Notes: generated by a model from the sequence alone, not told the origin. Positions 25,199 through 34,467 are shown, counted from the stretch's first letter. The stretch: DNA of 45,028 bases from Streptomyces sp. SID4985 (GCF_009863025.1 NZ_WWIR01000082.1:1-45028), one strand, 5' to 3'. Numbers and translations are program-made.

Positions 25199-26464
25199 AT
25201 GGGGCTGGCACGTCGTCGCAGGGTCCTGGGCTACAGTCAGGAAAAACTGGCCCAGTTGGTCGGCGTGGACCGCACCACGGTCGGGCGCTGGGAAAGCGGC
25301 AGAATCGCTCCCCAGCCGACCCAGCGGCGAGCGCTGGCTGCCGTACTCGAGATCAGCCTGGCCGAGTTGGACGCCCTCCTGACATCGCCGCGAACGGTCG
25401 ACGCAGAGGAGCGGGAGCGGCAGTCCGGCGGCCCTCCGGACGCGGGAGACCCCGACGAGATGATCCGCCGCGAATTCCTTCGCCTGCTCAGCGTCAGCGG
25501 AGCGCTCGCCGCGCTTCCCGTCGAAGAGGCCGAAGTCCTCGCCGAGGGAGTCCGCAGGGGCAGCCCCGCCGACTTCGCCCGTATGAACGGTCACCTCTGG
25601 CAGGTCTATCAACTGGCCCGCTCCAAGCGCTCCGTGTATCCCGTGGTCCGCGACCAACTGAGCGCGCTCACCGAGGCGCTGGCAGGAAACCGGGGCAGTG
25701 CCCAAGCACTGCTGACCGCGGCGGCGGACCTCTTCCAGCTGGCCGGTGAGGTGGCCTTCGACGCCGACCGGTACTCCAACGCCGTCGCCTCGTACACGCT
25801 CGCCGCGACGCTCGGCAAGGACGCGGGAGCGTACGACCTGTGGGCGTGCGCTCTCGTACGGCACGCGTACGTCGAGATGGCGGAGCACCGCTACACGCAG
25901 GCCGCCGAGGTACTCGGCGCCGCCGAAGCGTTGGCCGGTCGGGGCGACGACGGGCTGTCGACACGCCACTGGGTCGCGTCGGTACGGGCCGAGGCCTACG
26001 CCGGTCTGGGTGATCTGAGCGCGTGCGAAAGGGCGTTGGACCAGGCCGAAGAGGTGCGGGGCCTGAGCCCGGGTGCCGGCAACGGCGGGTGGCTCAGGTT
26101 CGACGGGTCACGGCTGGCCGAGGAACGCGGCGCACGCTATGTACGGCTGGGCCGCTTGGACTTGGCCGAGAGCACGCTGAAGAAGGCGCTGGGGCAGGGC
26201 ATCTTGGCGTCCGGTCTGTCGTACCGGCGACGCGGCGCGGTACTGACCGACCTGGCGGCCATCGGGGCGAGGCGAGGAGATCCGGAGCAGGTCGTCGCCT
26301 ATGGGAGCGAGGCCGTCGAGCTGGCTCGTACCTCGTCCTCGGGCTATGCGGCCCGTAGACTCCGGGGCCTGTACAACGAGTTCGGCCCCCTGCACCAGGA
26401 CCGCCGTGTGGCAGAGCTGGGGGTGGAGATCGTCGCGCTGAGCACGTCGTCACGAGAGGGGTAA
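25199..26464 (+). CDS. XRE family regulator with TPR-like C-terminal region
   Basis: 421 aa. The N-terminal helix-turn-helix (about 1-60) reads 'SQEKLAQLVGVDRTTVGRWE', a clean XRE match. The remaining ~330 residues are helical repeats of the TPR type, for example 'YTQAAEVLGAAEALAG', 'GLGDLSACERALDQAEEVRG' and 'YVRLGRLDLAESTLKKAL'. This architecture is common in Streptomyces, where the TPR part may sense a peptide or protein partner. GGGGAAAGG precedes the ATG at 25199. It probably controls the divergent pair 24462-25051 and the small gene 2 bp downstream, but no operator is clear. In many relatives a neighbouring protein acts as the partner. Confidence 0.85.
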   Translation: MGLARRRRVLGYSQEKLAQLVGVDRTTVGRWESGRIAPQPTQRRALAAVLEISLAELDALLTSPRTVDAEERERQSGGPPDAGDPDEMIRREFLRLLSVSGALAALPVEEAEVLAEGVRRGSPADFARMNGHLWQVYQLARSKRSVYPVVRDQLSALTEALAGNRGSAQALLTAAADLFQLAGEVAFDADRYSNAVASYTLAATLGKDAGAYDLWACALVRHAYVEMAEHRYTQAAEVLGAAEALAGRGDDGLSTRHWVASVRAEAYAGLGDLSACERALDQAEEVRGLSPGAGNGGWLRFDGSRLAEERGARYVRLGRLDLAESTLKKALGQGILASGLSYRRRGAVLTDLAAIGARRGDPEQVVAYGSEAVELARTSSSGYAARRLRGLYNEFGPLHQDRRVAELGVEIVALSTSSREG

Positions 26465-26466
26465 CC

Positions 26467-26832
26467 ATGTCGGAGACCGAGGGCGCACGACTGTTCCGGG
26501 ACGCCTGGATCGCCGGTGTCCACCGGCACTTCCCCGGTGAGCCCAAGCCCGGCTACGTCGCCCCGTGGGAGGAGACCCCGCAGTGGGAGCGGGAGGCGGC
26601 GGGGGCGGTGGCGGCGCAGGTACGTCAGCTGATGAGCCTCAGCGACGGCAACGCCTCCCGGCTGACCCGCGAGCAGAAGGGCCGTTTCGTGGCGATCAGT
26701 TGGACCGCCCAGATGTACCGGCACTTCGTCGACCCCAAGCCCGCCTACGTGGCCGACTGGTCCGAACTCCCGGACTGGCAGCAGGAGACGGACGCGGACA
26801 TCTTCGAGGCGATCGAGAAGTCGCTGGGTTGA
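26467..26832 (+). CDS. small protein with an internally duplicated motif, unknown function
   Basis: 121 aa. Two halves resemble each other. The first, 'AWIAGVHRHFPGEPKPGYVA', continues 'PWEETPQWERE'; the second, 'SWTAQMYRHFVDPKPAYVAD', continues 'WSELPDWQQET'. Both share W-x-x-x-x-x-R-H-F, P-K-P-x-Y-V-A, W-x-E/S and a W-x-x-E end. This is an internal duplication of about 40 residues separated by a basic linker (RLTREQKGR). The ATG lies 2 bp after the XRE gene's TAA, so the pair is co-expressed, which suggests that this protein is a partner or effector of the regulator. I do not recognise the fold. Confidence 0.75.
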   Translation: MSETEGARLFRDAWIAGVHRHFPGEPKPGYVAPWEETPQWEREAAGAVAAQVRQLMSLSDGNASRLTREQKGRFVAISWTAQMYRHFVDPKPAYVADWSELPDWQQETDADIFEAIEKSLG

Positions 26833-26867
26833 GCCAGCCGTAGGGCACCGCCGGACAAAGCCGGGCT

Positions 26868-27713
26868 TCACCCCGCGTGCAACATCAACCCGATCCCCAC
26901 CACCAACAGCCCCGCCGCCGCGATCCGGGGCGCGCCGAACCGTTCCTTGAAGAACACCGCCCCGATGGCCGCGCCGACGATGATCGAGGACTCGCGGAGG
27001 GTGGCGACGGGGGCGAGGGGGGCGCGGGTCTGGGCCCAGAGGACGAGGGCGTAGGCGGCGACGGAGAGGGCGGCGCCGAGGAGTCCGAGGCGGGCATGCG
27101 GGCGGAGTTGGCGGAGCATGTCGCCGCGCACCCGTACGTACATGTACGCCGGGATGACCACGCCCTGGATCGCCATCAGCCAGGCGATGTAGCCGAGCGG
27201 GGTGTGTGCCTGGCGGACGCCGAGGCCGTCGAGGACGGTGTACGCGGCGATGGTGAGACCGGTGGCGACGGCGGCGCCGATGGCCTTCCAGTCGGGGCGC
27301 CGTCCGCGCAGCCCCCAGAGGCTGACCCCCATCAGCCCCACGCACGACACCGCGACCCCGGCCGCCGCCCACACACCCGGCACCTCGTGCGCGAACACGG
27401 CCGCGAGCACGGTGACCACCAGCGGGGCGGTGCCGCGCGCGATGGGGTACGCCTGCCCGAAGTCGCCCAGCCGGAAAGAGGTCATCAGCAGCGCGTAGTA
27501 CGCGACGTGCACCCCGGCCGAGACGAGCAGATACGGCCACGAGGGCCCGGCGGGCAACGGCGTGAACAGGGCCATCAGCAGGCCGATGATCAGCCCGCCC
27601 CCGGCGATGAGCGTGAACCCGGTCAGCTTGTCGGTGATCCGGTGCGCGATGGCGTTCCACCCGGCATGGGTGAACGCGGCGAGCAGGACGGCGGCGGTGA
27701 CGAGCGGCGTCAC
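26868..27713 (-). CDS. EamA/DMT superfamily membrane transporter
   Basis: 281 aa with about ten hydrophobic helices arranged as two EamA repeats. The second repeat starts near residue 150 ('YTVLDGLGVRQAHTPLGYIAWL'). Typical features are 'AIAHRITDKLTGFTLIAGGG' after helix 1, and 'IARGTAPLVVTVLAAVFAHE' and 'LRESSIIVGAAIGAVFFKERF' at the ends of each half. DMT proteins are usually exporters of amino acids or other small metabolites. The substrate here cannot be read from sequence. The start is a GTG at 27713 with a weak ribosome site. Convergent with the small protein gene at 26467-26832. Confidence 0.87.
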   Translation of the reverse strand: MTPLVTAAVLLAAFTHAGWNAIAHRITDKLTGFTLIAGGGLIIGLLMALFTPLPAGPSWPYLLVSAGVHVAYYALLMTSFRLGDFGQAYPIARGTAPLVVTVLAAVFAHEVPGVWAAAGVAVSCVGLMGVSLWGLRGRRPDWKAIGAAVATGLTIAAYTVLDGLGVRQAHTPLGYIAWLMAIQGVVIPAYMYVRVRGDMLRQLRPHARLGLLGAALSVAAYALVLWAQTRAPLAPVATLRESSIIVGAAIGAVFFKERFGAPRIAAAGLLVVGIGLMLHAG

Positions 27714-27818
27714 CGGTGAGAACCAGTCGTCATACCCGGCACGCTAACGGATCACTGTGTGGCCTGTACACGGGGTTTGGGTGTCATCGGGGTAGCGGTG
27801 GGGTGACCGGCGGGAACG

Positions 27819-27855
27819 GCGAACGGCCGGTGAGGGTTCCTCACCGGCCGTTCGC
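27819..27855 (-). terminator. 17-bp hairpin terminator after the mmpL gene
   Basis: Perfect 17-bp arms (27819-27835 and 27839-27855, containing GAACGGCCGGTGAGG) with a 3-nt loop, 43 bp past the MMPL stop. One of the longest perfect stems in the window. Confidence 0.8.
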
Positions 27856-27898
27856 ATCAAGTGCGCTCAGGCGTCGACCGCTCAGGCTTCAACCACGC

Positions 27899-30103
27899 TC
27901 AGGCATGCACCAGTTCCCGCTTCGGGTCCTCGTCCCGCTCCGTCCGCAGCCCCTCCCCCTCCACGTCCACGTTCGGCAGGGCCCGGTCCAGCCAGGCCGG
28001 GAGCCACCAGGCGCGGCGGCCGAGGAGGGCCAGGACGGCCGGGACGATGGCCATGCGGACGATGAACGCGTCGAAGAAGACGGCGATCGCGAGGCCGAAG
28101 CCGATCATCTTGATCATCGACTCGCTGGAGCCGATGAAGCCGGAGAAGACGGCGATCATGATGACGGCGGCGGCGGTGACGACGCGGGCGCTGTAGCGGA
28201 AGCCGGTGACGACGGCCTGGCCGGGGTTCTCCCCGTGGACGTACGCCTCGCGCATCCGGGTCACGAGGAACACCTCGTAGTCCATGGCGAGTCCGAAGAC
28301 CACGCCGACCATGAAGATCGGCATCATCGACATGACCGGACCGGTCTGCTCGACGTTCATCAGGCCGGACAGCCAGCCCCACTGGAAGACCGCGACGACC
28401 GCGCCGAGGGCGGCGAGCACGCTGAGCAGGAAGCCGAGGGCGGCCTTCAGCGGGACCAGGATCGAGCGGAAGACCACGATCAGCAGCAGGAAGGCCATGC
28501 CGACCACCAGCGCCAGGTACGGCAGCAGCGCGTCGTTCAGCTTCTGGGAGACGTCGATGTTCATCGCCGTCGCGCCGGTGACCAGCAGCGTCGCATGCGT
28601 CGCGGTGGTGATCGCGCCGCCCTTGCCGCGGATCGCGTGCACCAGGTCCTCGGTGACGGCCGAGGACGGCTTGGACTTCGGTACGACCGTGATGATCGCG
28701 GTGTCGCCCGCCTTGTTGGGCGCGGGCGGCGTGACGGTGACGACGTCCTTGAGGCCCTTGATCTCGTCGCCGACCTTGGTGAACGCGGCCTTCGGGTCGT
28801 CGCTCTTCTTCGCGTCGACCACGACCATCAGCGGGCCGTTGAAGCCCGGTCCGAAGCCCTCGGAGAGCAGGTCGTAGGCGCGGCGCTGGGTGGTGGAGAC
28901 GGGCTGGGCACCGTCGTCCGGCAGGCCCAGCTCCAGGGAGGCGGCCGGTACGGCGGCGGCGCCGAGGCCGATGACGCCGAGCAGCAGGACCGCGACCGGG
29001 CGGCGGACGACGAAACTCGCCCACCGGGTGCCCATGTTGGGACGGTCGGGCTTCGCGGCCGTACGCCCGCCGCCGAGCAGCTTGCTCTTCTCGCCCGCCG
29101 GCTTGACCGTACGGCCCGCGTAGCCGAGCAGCGCAGGAATCATGGTGAGCGCGATGAGGACGGCGATGGCGACCGTGCCCGCCGCGGCCACGCCCATCTT
29201 GGTCAGCATGGGGATGTTGACGACCGAGAGGCCGACCAGGGCGATGACGACGGTGAGGCCCGCGAAGACCACCGCCGAGCCCGCCGTGCCGACGGCCCGC
29301 CCCGCCGCCTCCTCGCGCTCGCGGCCCTCGGCCAGCTCGGCGCGGTAGCGGGAGACGATGAACAGGGCGTAGTCGATGCCGACCGCGAGGCCGATCATCG
29401 ACGCCAGGGTGGAGGTGGTGGAGCCGAGGTCGAGCGGCTTGGCGAGCGCGGCGATCGCGGAGACGCCGATGCCGACGCCGACGATCGCGGTGAGCAGCGG
29501 CAGCCCGGCGGCGATGAGCGAGCCGAAGGTGATGACGAGGATGACGGCGGCGATGCCGACGCCGATGACCTCGCTGGAGCCGGTCTCGGGCGTGGCGTTG
29601 AGCGCGTCGCCGCCGACCTCGACGGTGAGCCCGGCCTTACGGGCGTGCCCGGCGGCCTCCTTGAGGGCGTCCCGGGAGGCGTCCTTCAGCTCCATGCCGG
29701 AGACCTTGTACTTCACCGAGGCGTAGGCGATCGTGCCGTCCCGGCTGACGGCGTGTCCGGCGTACGGGTCGGCGACGGAGGCGACCTCGGAGCCGGAGGA
29801 CAGCTCCTTGACCGTCTTCTGGACGGCCGCCTTCTCACCGGCGTCGGTCATCTTGTGCCCGGCGGGCGCCTTGAAGACGACACGGGCGGTGGCGCCGTCG
29901 GCGCTCATGCCGGGGAAGCGCTGTTCCAGCAGGTCGAAGGCGCGCTGCGCCTCGGTGCCGGGGATGGAGAAGGAGGAGTTCCCGGCGGGCGGCGCGGTGG
30001 CGGCGCCCACCCCGGCGAGGGTGAGCAGCGCGATCCACAGCAGGGCGACGAAGTGCCGTCGCCGGAAGGCGAACCGGCCTAGTTTGTAGAGATACGTGGC
30101 CAC
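27899..30103 (-). CDS. MMPL/RND family membrane exporter
   Basis: 734 aa, two-fold repeated RND architecture: helix 1 ('HFVALLWIALLTLAGVGA'), a large periplasm-facing loop, a block of five helices, and the same again. The proton-relay Asp-Tyr pairs in helix 4 of each half are present: 'GLAVGIDYALFIVSRYRAEL' and 'GVVFGLAMDYEVFLVTRMRE'. MMPL proteins export lipids or lipophilic drugs using the proton gradient. GTG start at 30103 with GGGAG upstream. The tetR gene lies 119 bp upstream on the same strand, a common regulator-pump unit. The C-terminus is a short acidic and basic tail. Confidence 0.92.
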   Translation of the reverse strand: MATYLYKLGRFAFRRRHFVALLWIALLTLAGVGAATAPPAGNSSFSIPGTEAQRAFDLLEQRFPGMSADGATARVVFKAPAGHKMTDAGEKAAVQKTVKELSSGSEVASVADPYAGHAVSRDGTIAYASVKYKVSGMELKDASRDALKEAAGHARKAGLTVEVGGDALNATPETGSSEVIGVGIAAVILVITFGSLIAAGLPLLTAIVGVGIGVSAIAALAKPLDLGSTTSTLASMIGLAVGIDYALFIVSRYRAELAEGREREEAAGRAVGTAGSAVVFAGLTVVIALVGLSVVNIPMLTKMGVAAAGTVAIAVLIALTMIPALLGYAGRTVKPAGEKSKLLGGGRTAAKPDRPNMGTRWASFVVRRPVAVLLLGVIGLGAAAVPAASLELGLPDDGAQPVSTTQRRAYDLLSEGFGPGFNGPLMVVVDAKKSDDPKAAFTKVGDEIKGLKDVVTVTPPAPNKAGDTAIITVVPKSKPSSAVTEDLVHAIRGKGGAITTATHATLLVTGATAMNIDVSQKLNDALLPYLALVVGMAFLLLIVVFRSILVPLKAALGFLLSVLAALGAVVAVFQWGWLSGLMNVEQTGPVMSMMPIFMVGVVFGLAMDYEVFLVTRMREAYVHGENPGQAVVTGFRYSARVVTAAAVIMIAVFSGFIGSSESMIKMIGFGLAIAVFFDAFIVRMAIVPAVLALLGRRAWWLPAWLDRALPNVDVEGEGLRTERDEDPKRELVHA

Positions 30104-30222
30104 GAGGGCGTACTCCCGGTCAGGTCGTGACGGGCATCTGGGCAGGGGTGATCAGCCCGGCGACGTGAGCGGAGACGTCAGGTGGTGGGCTTGCTGGGGA
30201 ATCCCGAAGAGATCAGGACGGG

Positions 30223-30822
30223 TCAGGAAACGGGGACGCCGAGGGCGGGGAGGACCACGGCGTCGATGTACGAGCGCAGGAACGCCTGCGTCGGCGGCTG
30301 TTCGTCGATGAGCGCGCGCGTCGCAAACGCGCCGATCATCATGTGCACCACGTACGGCAGCGCCGGGTTGTCCGGCGCGACCTCGCCCCGGTCCACGGCC
30401 CGGGCGACCATCGCGCGCAGCGCGCTCATCTCGGGCTCGATGAGGTGCTCCCGGAAGGCCGTGAGCAGGTCGGGGTTGTTGTGGACGGCCATGGCCAGGC
30501 CCCGCATCAGGGCGCTGTTCTGCTCCATGGCGCAGTCGTCCTCGTGTCCGACGACCGCGTGGAAGTCGCCGCGCAGCGAGCCGGTGTCCACATCGGAGAT
30601 CCGGCCCGGCTTGCCGTGCCGGATCGCGCGGGCGACCAGCTCGGCCTTGCCGCCCCACTGGCGGTAGAGCGTGGCCTTGCTGGAACGGGTGCGGGCGGCG
30701 ACGGCGTCCATGGTGAGGGCGTCGTAACCGACCTCGCGCAGCAGGTCGAGCACGGCCTCGTACAGCTCGGCCGCACGCTCGGGCGTGAGTCGGCTGCGCC
30801 GCGCGGTGGCGGCATCGGTCAT
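30223..30822 (-). CDS. TetR family regulator of the adjacent mmpL pump
   Basis: 199 aa. The N-terminal HTH is clear: 'ALTMDAVAARTRSSKATLYR' followed by 'QWGGKAELVARAI'. The C-terminal domain is mostly helical with 'PEMSALRAMVARAVDRGEVA' and 'VVHMMIGAFATRALIDEQPP', the usual ligand-binding and dimer core. ATG 30822 has GGGAGGG 8 nt upstream and is preferred to a frame extension to 30876. The pump gene follows on the same strand, and two palindromes upstream (30854-30867, 30941-30955) are candidate operators, so autoregulation and control of the pump are likely. Confidence 0.9.
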   Translation of the reverse strand: MTDAATARRSRLTPERAAELYEAVLDLLREVGYDALTMDAVAARTRSSKATLYRQWGGKAELVARAIRHGKPGRISDVDTGSLRGDFHAVVGHEDDCAMEQNSALMRGLAMAVHNNPDLLTAFREHLIEPEMSALRAMVARAVDRGEVAPDNPALPYVVHMMIGAFATRALIDEQPPTQAFLRSYIDAVVLPALGVPVS

Positions 30823-30853
30823 CGGTCTCACCCTCCCGCTGGTCAACAACACG

Positions 30854-30867
30854 GTCCCGTACGGGAC
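30854..30867. promoter_or_regulatory. 14-bp palindrome at the tetR promoter
   Basis: GTCCCGTACGGGAC, perfect. On the minus strand TATAAA (30873-30868) abuts it, so a repressor bound here would sit at the transcription start of tetR-mmpL. Confidence 0.55.
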
Positions 30868-30940
30868 TTTATACAAAAGCCAACTACGACACAGCGTAGG
30901 AGACCTCGCATGGGACGAAGGTAGCGCAGCCTCCCGCGAA

Positions 30941-30955
30941 ACGAAACCGTTTCGT
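30941..30955. promoter_or_regulatory. second palindrome between tetR and the tricorn protease gene
   Basis: ACGAAAC-C-GTTTCGT, perfect 7-bp arms with one central base. The style matches TetR-family operators. It lies 119 bp upstream of tetR and 129 bp upstream of the divergent protease gene. Confidence 0.45.
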
Positions 30956-31083
30956 ACGTGTCCTGCGTCACGAGCTCTCGCGTCAACCCGAACGGCTCAC
31001 CCGGCGTCCCCCGGAAGGCCCGCCTCCGCCGTGCCCGACAGGCCCGAGTTGCCCCGCCCCCGTCGCCGGAAAAGCATGGGTAG

Positions 31084-34000
31084 GTGAGCTATCTGCGCCT
31101 TCCCCACATCAACGGCGATCAGCTGTGCTTCGTGGCCGAGGACGACCTCTGGCTGGCGCCCCTCGACGCGCCGGGACGCCCCTGGCGGCTCACGGCGGAC
31201 CGCACCAAGGCCGGTCACCCGCGCTTCTCGCCGGACGGCAGCAAGATCGCGTTCACGAGCTGGCGCAGTCTGATGCCCGAGATCCATCTGGTCGGCACCG
31301 ACGGCGGGCCCGCGCGGCAGCTGACGCACTGGGGCACCGCCGACACCCAGGTCTGCGGCTGGACACCCCCGGACCAGAGCGGCCGCAGCGACATCCTGGC
31401 CGTCGCCTCGCACGGCCAGCCGTTCTCGTACTTCAGCTGGGCCCACAAGGTCCCCACCGACGGCGACCCGGGCGGCCGGCTGCCCTGGGGCCCGGTCGGC
31501 GACATCCAGGTCGCCGACGTGGACGGCGAGCACATGACGCTGCTGCTCACCGGCACCCCGCCGCACGAGATGGCCTCCTGGAAGCGCTACCGGGGCGGCG
31601 CCATGGGCAGGCTCTGGCTCCAGGGCAAGCGGCTCCTGGAGGACATCGACGGCCAGCTGGGCTCCCCGATGTTCGTCGCCGGGCGGATCGCCTTCCTCTC
31701 CGACCACGAGGGCATCGGCAACCTCTACTCCGTCGCCATGGACGGCTCCGACCTGCGCCGTCACACCGACCACGACGCCTTCTACGCCCGCCACGCCTCC
31801 ACCGACGGCGACCGGGTGGTCTACCAGTGCGCGGGCGACCTGTGGATCGTGGACGACTTCTCCCCCACCGGCACCTCGCGCAAGCTGGACGTACGGCTCA
31901 GCGGCCCGAGCCCCGGCCGCCGTCCCTACCAGGTGCCCGCCGCGCACAACGTGGACGGCCTCTCCGTGGACGAGACAGGGCGGGCCAGCGCGGTCGTGGT
32001 GCGCGGCAGCCTGTACTGGCTCACCCACCGCGACGGCCCCGCCCGCACCATCTCCGACACCCCCGGCGTCCGGGTCCGGCTGCCGGAGATGCTGGGCTCG
32101 ACCGGCCAGATCGCCTACGTCACCGACGCCGAGGGCGACGACGCGATCGGCATCGCCCAGCTGCCCCGCGCGAGCGGGGACCGGGAGCCCCGGCTGCTGG
32201 CCCAGGGCAGGCTCGGGCACGTCCTGGAGATGGTCTCGGACCCGGAGGGCGAGCGGATCGCCGTCGCCTCCAACGACGGGCGGCTGCTGCTGATCGACGT
32301 GGCGGAGAACGCCGAGGGCGGCGAGGGGGCGGAAGGGGACGGGGAGGGCGCCGAGAGCGCCGAGGCCACCCCGCCCGGCACCGTCACCGAGCTGATCCAC
32401 TCCGTCAACGGCCCCGTCCGCGACCTCGCCTTCTCCCCCGACGGCGCCTGGCTCACCTGGTCCCACCCGGGCATCGGCCGCTCGCTGCGGCAGATCAAGC
32501 TGGCCCGGATCAAGGACCGGATGGTCGTGGACGTCACCAACGGCCGCTTCGAGGACGAGAACCCGGTCTTCACCAGCGACGGCCGCTATCTCGCCTTCCT
32601 GTCCTGGCGCGGCTTCGACCCGGTCTACGACGTGCACACCGGCGACCTGTCCTTCCCGCTGGGCTCACGGCCTTACCTCGTCCCGCTGTCCTCCGCGACG
32701 CCCTCGCCCTTCGCGCTGAACCCCGAGGGACGCCCGGCGGCGGGCGGGCTCGACCCGCTGGAGAGCGGGAACGGCGAGGGCGGCACGGTCATGGTGGAGC
32801 TGGAGGGGCTGGAGAACCGGGTCACGCCGTTCCCGGTGATCGCCTCCAAGTACTCGGCGCTGCGCCCGGTCGCGGGCGGTGGTCTGGTCTGGCTGCGCTG
32901 GCCGATCTCCGGCGCGCTGGGCGAGACCTTCGTGAACCCCGCCGACATCTCGGGCCGCCCGACCCTTGAGCACTTCAACCTCAGCAAAGCCAAGAAGTCC
33001 GAACTCGTGGGCCATCTCGACTGGTTCGAGGTGAGCGGCGACGGCACCCGGCTCGTGGTGGTGGACGAGGGCGAGCTGCGCGCGGTGCCCGCGACCGAGC
33101 CCGGGGACAGCGACAGCACCGTCTGGATGGACCTGCGCCGCATCCTGCACGAGGTGGACCCCGGCGCCGAGTGGCGGGGTGCGTACGGCGAGGCGGGGCG
33201 CCTGATCCGGGACTACTTCTGGGCGCCCAACATGTGCGGCGTCGACTGGGACGCGGTCCTGGAGCAGTACCGCCCGCTGGTCGAACGGGTCACCTCCCCC
33301 GACGAGTTCGCCGACCTGCTCCGCGAGGTGCTCGGCGAACTCGGCACCTCGCACGCCTATGTCACCCCGGCCCGGCGCAGCGAGGGCCCGCCGCACTACC
33401 AGCGCAGACAGGGGCTGCTCGGCGCCAACTTCGTGCGCCGGGACGGCTCCTGGGTGGTCCGGCGCATCCTGCACGGCGACTCCTCCGACTCCCGGGCGCG
33501 CTCCCCGCTGGCCGGCACCGGCATCCGCGAGGGCGCGGTGCTGACCCACGTCAACGGCCGCCCGGTCGACCCGATGACAGGGCCGTACCCGCTGCTGGCG
33601 GGCTCGGGCGGCACCACCGTGGACCTGACCTTCACCCCGCCGCAGGGCGAGCCGGGACCGCCGCGCCGGGTCGCGGTCGTGCCGCTGATCGACGAGCGCC
33701 CGCTGCGCTACCAGGACTGGGTGGCGGGGCGCCGCCAGGTGGTACGGGAGCTGAGCGGCGGCAAGTGCGGCTATCTGCACATCCCCGACATGGGCGGCTC
33801 CGGCTGGGCCCAGTTCAACCGGGACCTGCGCCTGGAGGTCTCGCGGCCCGCGCTGATCGTGGACGTGCGGGGCAACGCGGGCGGCCACATCAGCGAGCTG
33901 GTCATCGAGAAGCTGACCCGGACCATCCTCGGCTGGGACCTCACCCGGGACGCGCAGCCGGTGTCGTACACCTCCAACGCGCCCCGGGGCCCGGTCGTGG

Positions 34001-34395
34001 CGCTCGCCGACGAGGCGACCTCCTCCGACGGCGACATGATCACCGCCGCGTTCAAGCTGCTCGGGCTCGGACCAGTGGTCGGACAGCGCACCTGGGGCGG
34101 AGTCGTCGGCATGACCGGACGGCACCGGCTCGGGGACGGCACGGTGATCACGGTGCCGATGAACGCGGCCTGGTTCGACGAGTACGGCTGGTCCGTGGAG
34201 AACCGGGGTGTCACGCCCGACCTGGAGGCGCTGCGCACCCCGCTGGACTGGGCCGAGGGCCGCTACGCCCAGCTGGACGACGCGGTGCGGCTCGCGCTCG
34301 ACATGCTGGAGACGACCCCGGCCTCCGTGCCGCCCGACTACAGCGACGTACCGGACCGCTCGCGGCCCAAGCTGCCGCCGCGCGAGGAGAGTTGA
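31084..34395 (+). CDS. tricorn-type self-compartmentalising protease (S41 family)
   Basis: 1103 aa, cytosolic. N-terminal WD-like propeller repeats (from 'LRLPHINGDQLCFVAEDDLW') run to about residue 650; an acidic linker around 410-430 (EGGEGAEGDGEGAESAEA) interrupts them. Next come a helical part, a PDZ domain ('GTGIREGAVLTHVNGRPVDP') and the S41 catalytic domain. Active-site candidates follow the tricorn pattern: Ser-His in 'LGTSHAYVTP', Ser981-Asp982 in 'EATSSDGDM', and the Glu of 'VENRGVTPDLE'. Tricorn degrades oligopeptides released by the proteasome, and Streptomyces has a proteasome. The GTG at 31084 lacks a clear Shine-Dalgarno. It is the largest gene in the window and stands alone. 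Confidence 0.9.
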   Translation: MSYLRLPHINGDQLCFVAEDDLWLAPLDAPGRPWRLTADRTKAGHPRFSPDGSKIAFTSWRSLMPEIHLVGTDGGPARQLTHWGTADTQVCGWTPPDQSGRSDILAVASHGQPFSYFSWAHKVPTDGDPGGRLPWGPVGDIQVADVDGEHMTLLLTGTPPHEMASWKRYRGGAMGRLWLQGKRLLEDIDGQLGSPMFVAGRIAFLSDHEGIGNLYSVAMDGSDLRRHTDHDAFYARHASTDGDRVVYQCAGDLWIVDDFSPTGTSRKLDVRLSGPSPGRRPYQVPAAHNVDGLSVDETGRASAVVVRGSLYWLTHRDGPARTISDTPGVRVRLPEMLGSTGQIAYVTDAEGDDAIGIAQLPRASGDREPRLLAQGRLGHVLEMVSDPEGERIAVASNDGRLLLIDVAENAEGGEGAEGDGEGAESAEATPPGTVTELIHSVNGPVRDLAFSPDGAWLTWSHPGIGRSLRQIKLARIKDRMVVDVTNGRFEDENPVFTSDGRYLAFLSWRGFDPVYDVHTGDLSFPLGSRPYLVPLSSATPSPFALNPEGRPAAGGLDPLESGNGEGGTVMVELEGLENRVTPFPVIASKYSALRPVAGGGLVWLRWPISGALGETFVNPADISGRPTLEHFNLSKAKKSELVGHLDWFEVSGDGTRLVVVDEGELRAVPATEPGDSDSTVWMDLRRILHEVDPGAEWRGAYGEAGRLIRDYFWAPNMCGVDWDAVLEQYRPLVERVTSPDEFADLLREVLGELGTSHAYVTPARRSEGPPHYQRRQGLLGANFVRRDGSWVVRRILHGDSSDSRARSPLAGTGIREGAVLTHVNGRPVDPMTGPYPLLAGSGGTTVDLTFTPPQGEPGPPRRVAVVPLIDERPLRYQDWVAGRRQVVRELSGGKCGYLHIPDMGGSGWAQFNRDLRLEVSRPALIVDVRGNAGGHISELVIEKLTRTILGWDLTRDAQPVSYTSNAPRGPVVALADEATSSDGDMITAAFKLLGLGPVVGQRTWGGVVGMTGRHRLGDGTVITVPMNAAWFDEYGWSVENRGVTPDLEALRTPLDWAEGRYAQLDDAVRLALDMLETTPASVPPDYSDVPDRSRPKLPPREES

Positions 34396-34467
34396 GAAGG
34401 GTGCGAGAAGGGGGCCCCGGACGAAGGGCCGCGAAGAGGAGGCGGGAGGAGAAGGCGAGGGAGGAAC
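34396..34467 (+). other. purine-rich tract after the tricorn gene
   Basis: About 70 bp following the stop codon in which the + strand is almost all A and G (runs such as GAAGAGGAGGCGGGAGGAGA). It is not coding. It lies before the helR promoter and the RAE. Confidence 0.5.

Noticed and set aside
24797..25969. 390-residue minus-strand frame opposite the XRE regulator
   Set aside because: Only its last 84 codons (from 25051, with a perfect ribosome site) are accepted; the rest is a shadow of the regulator gene.
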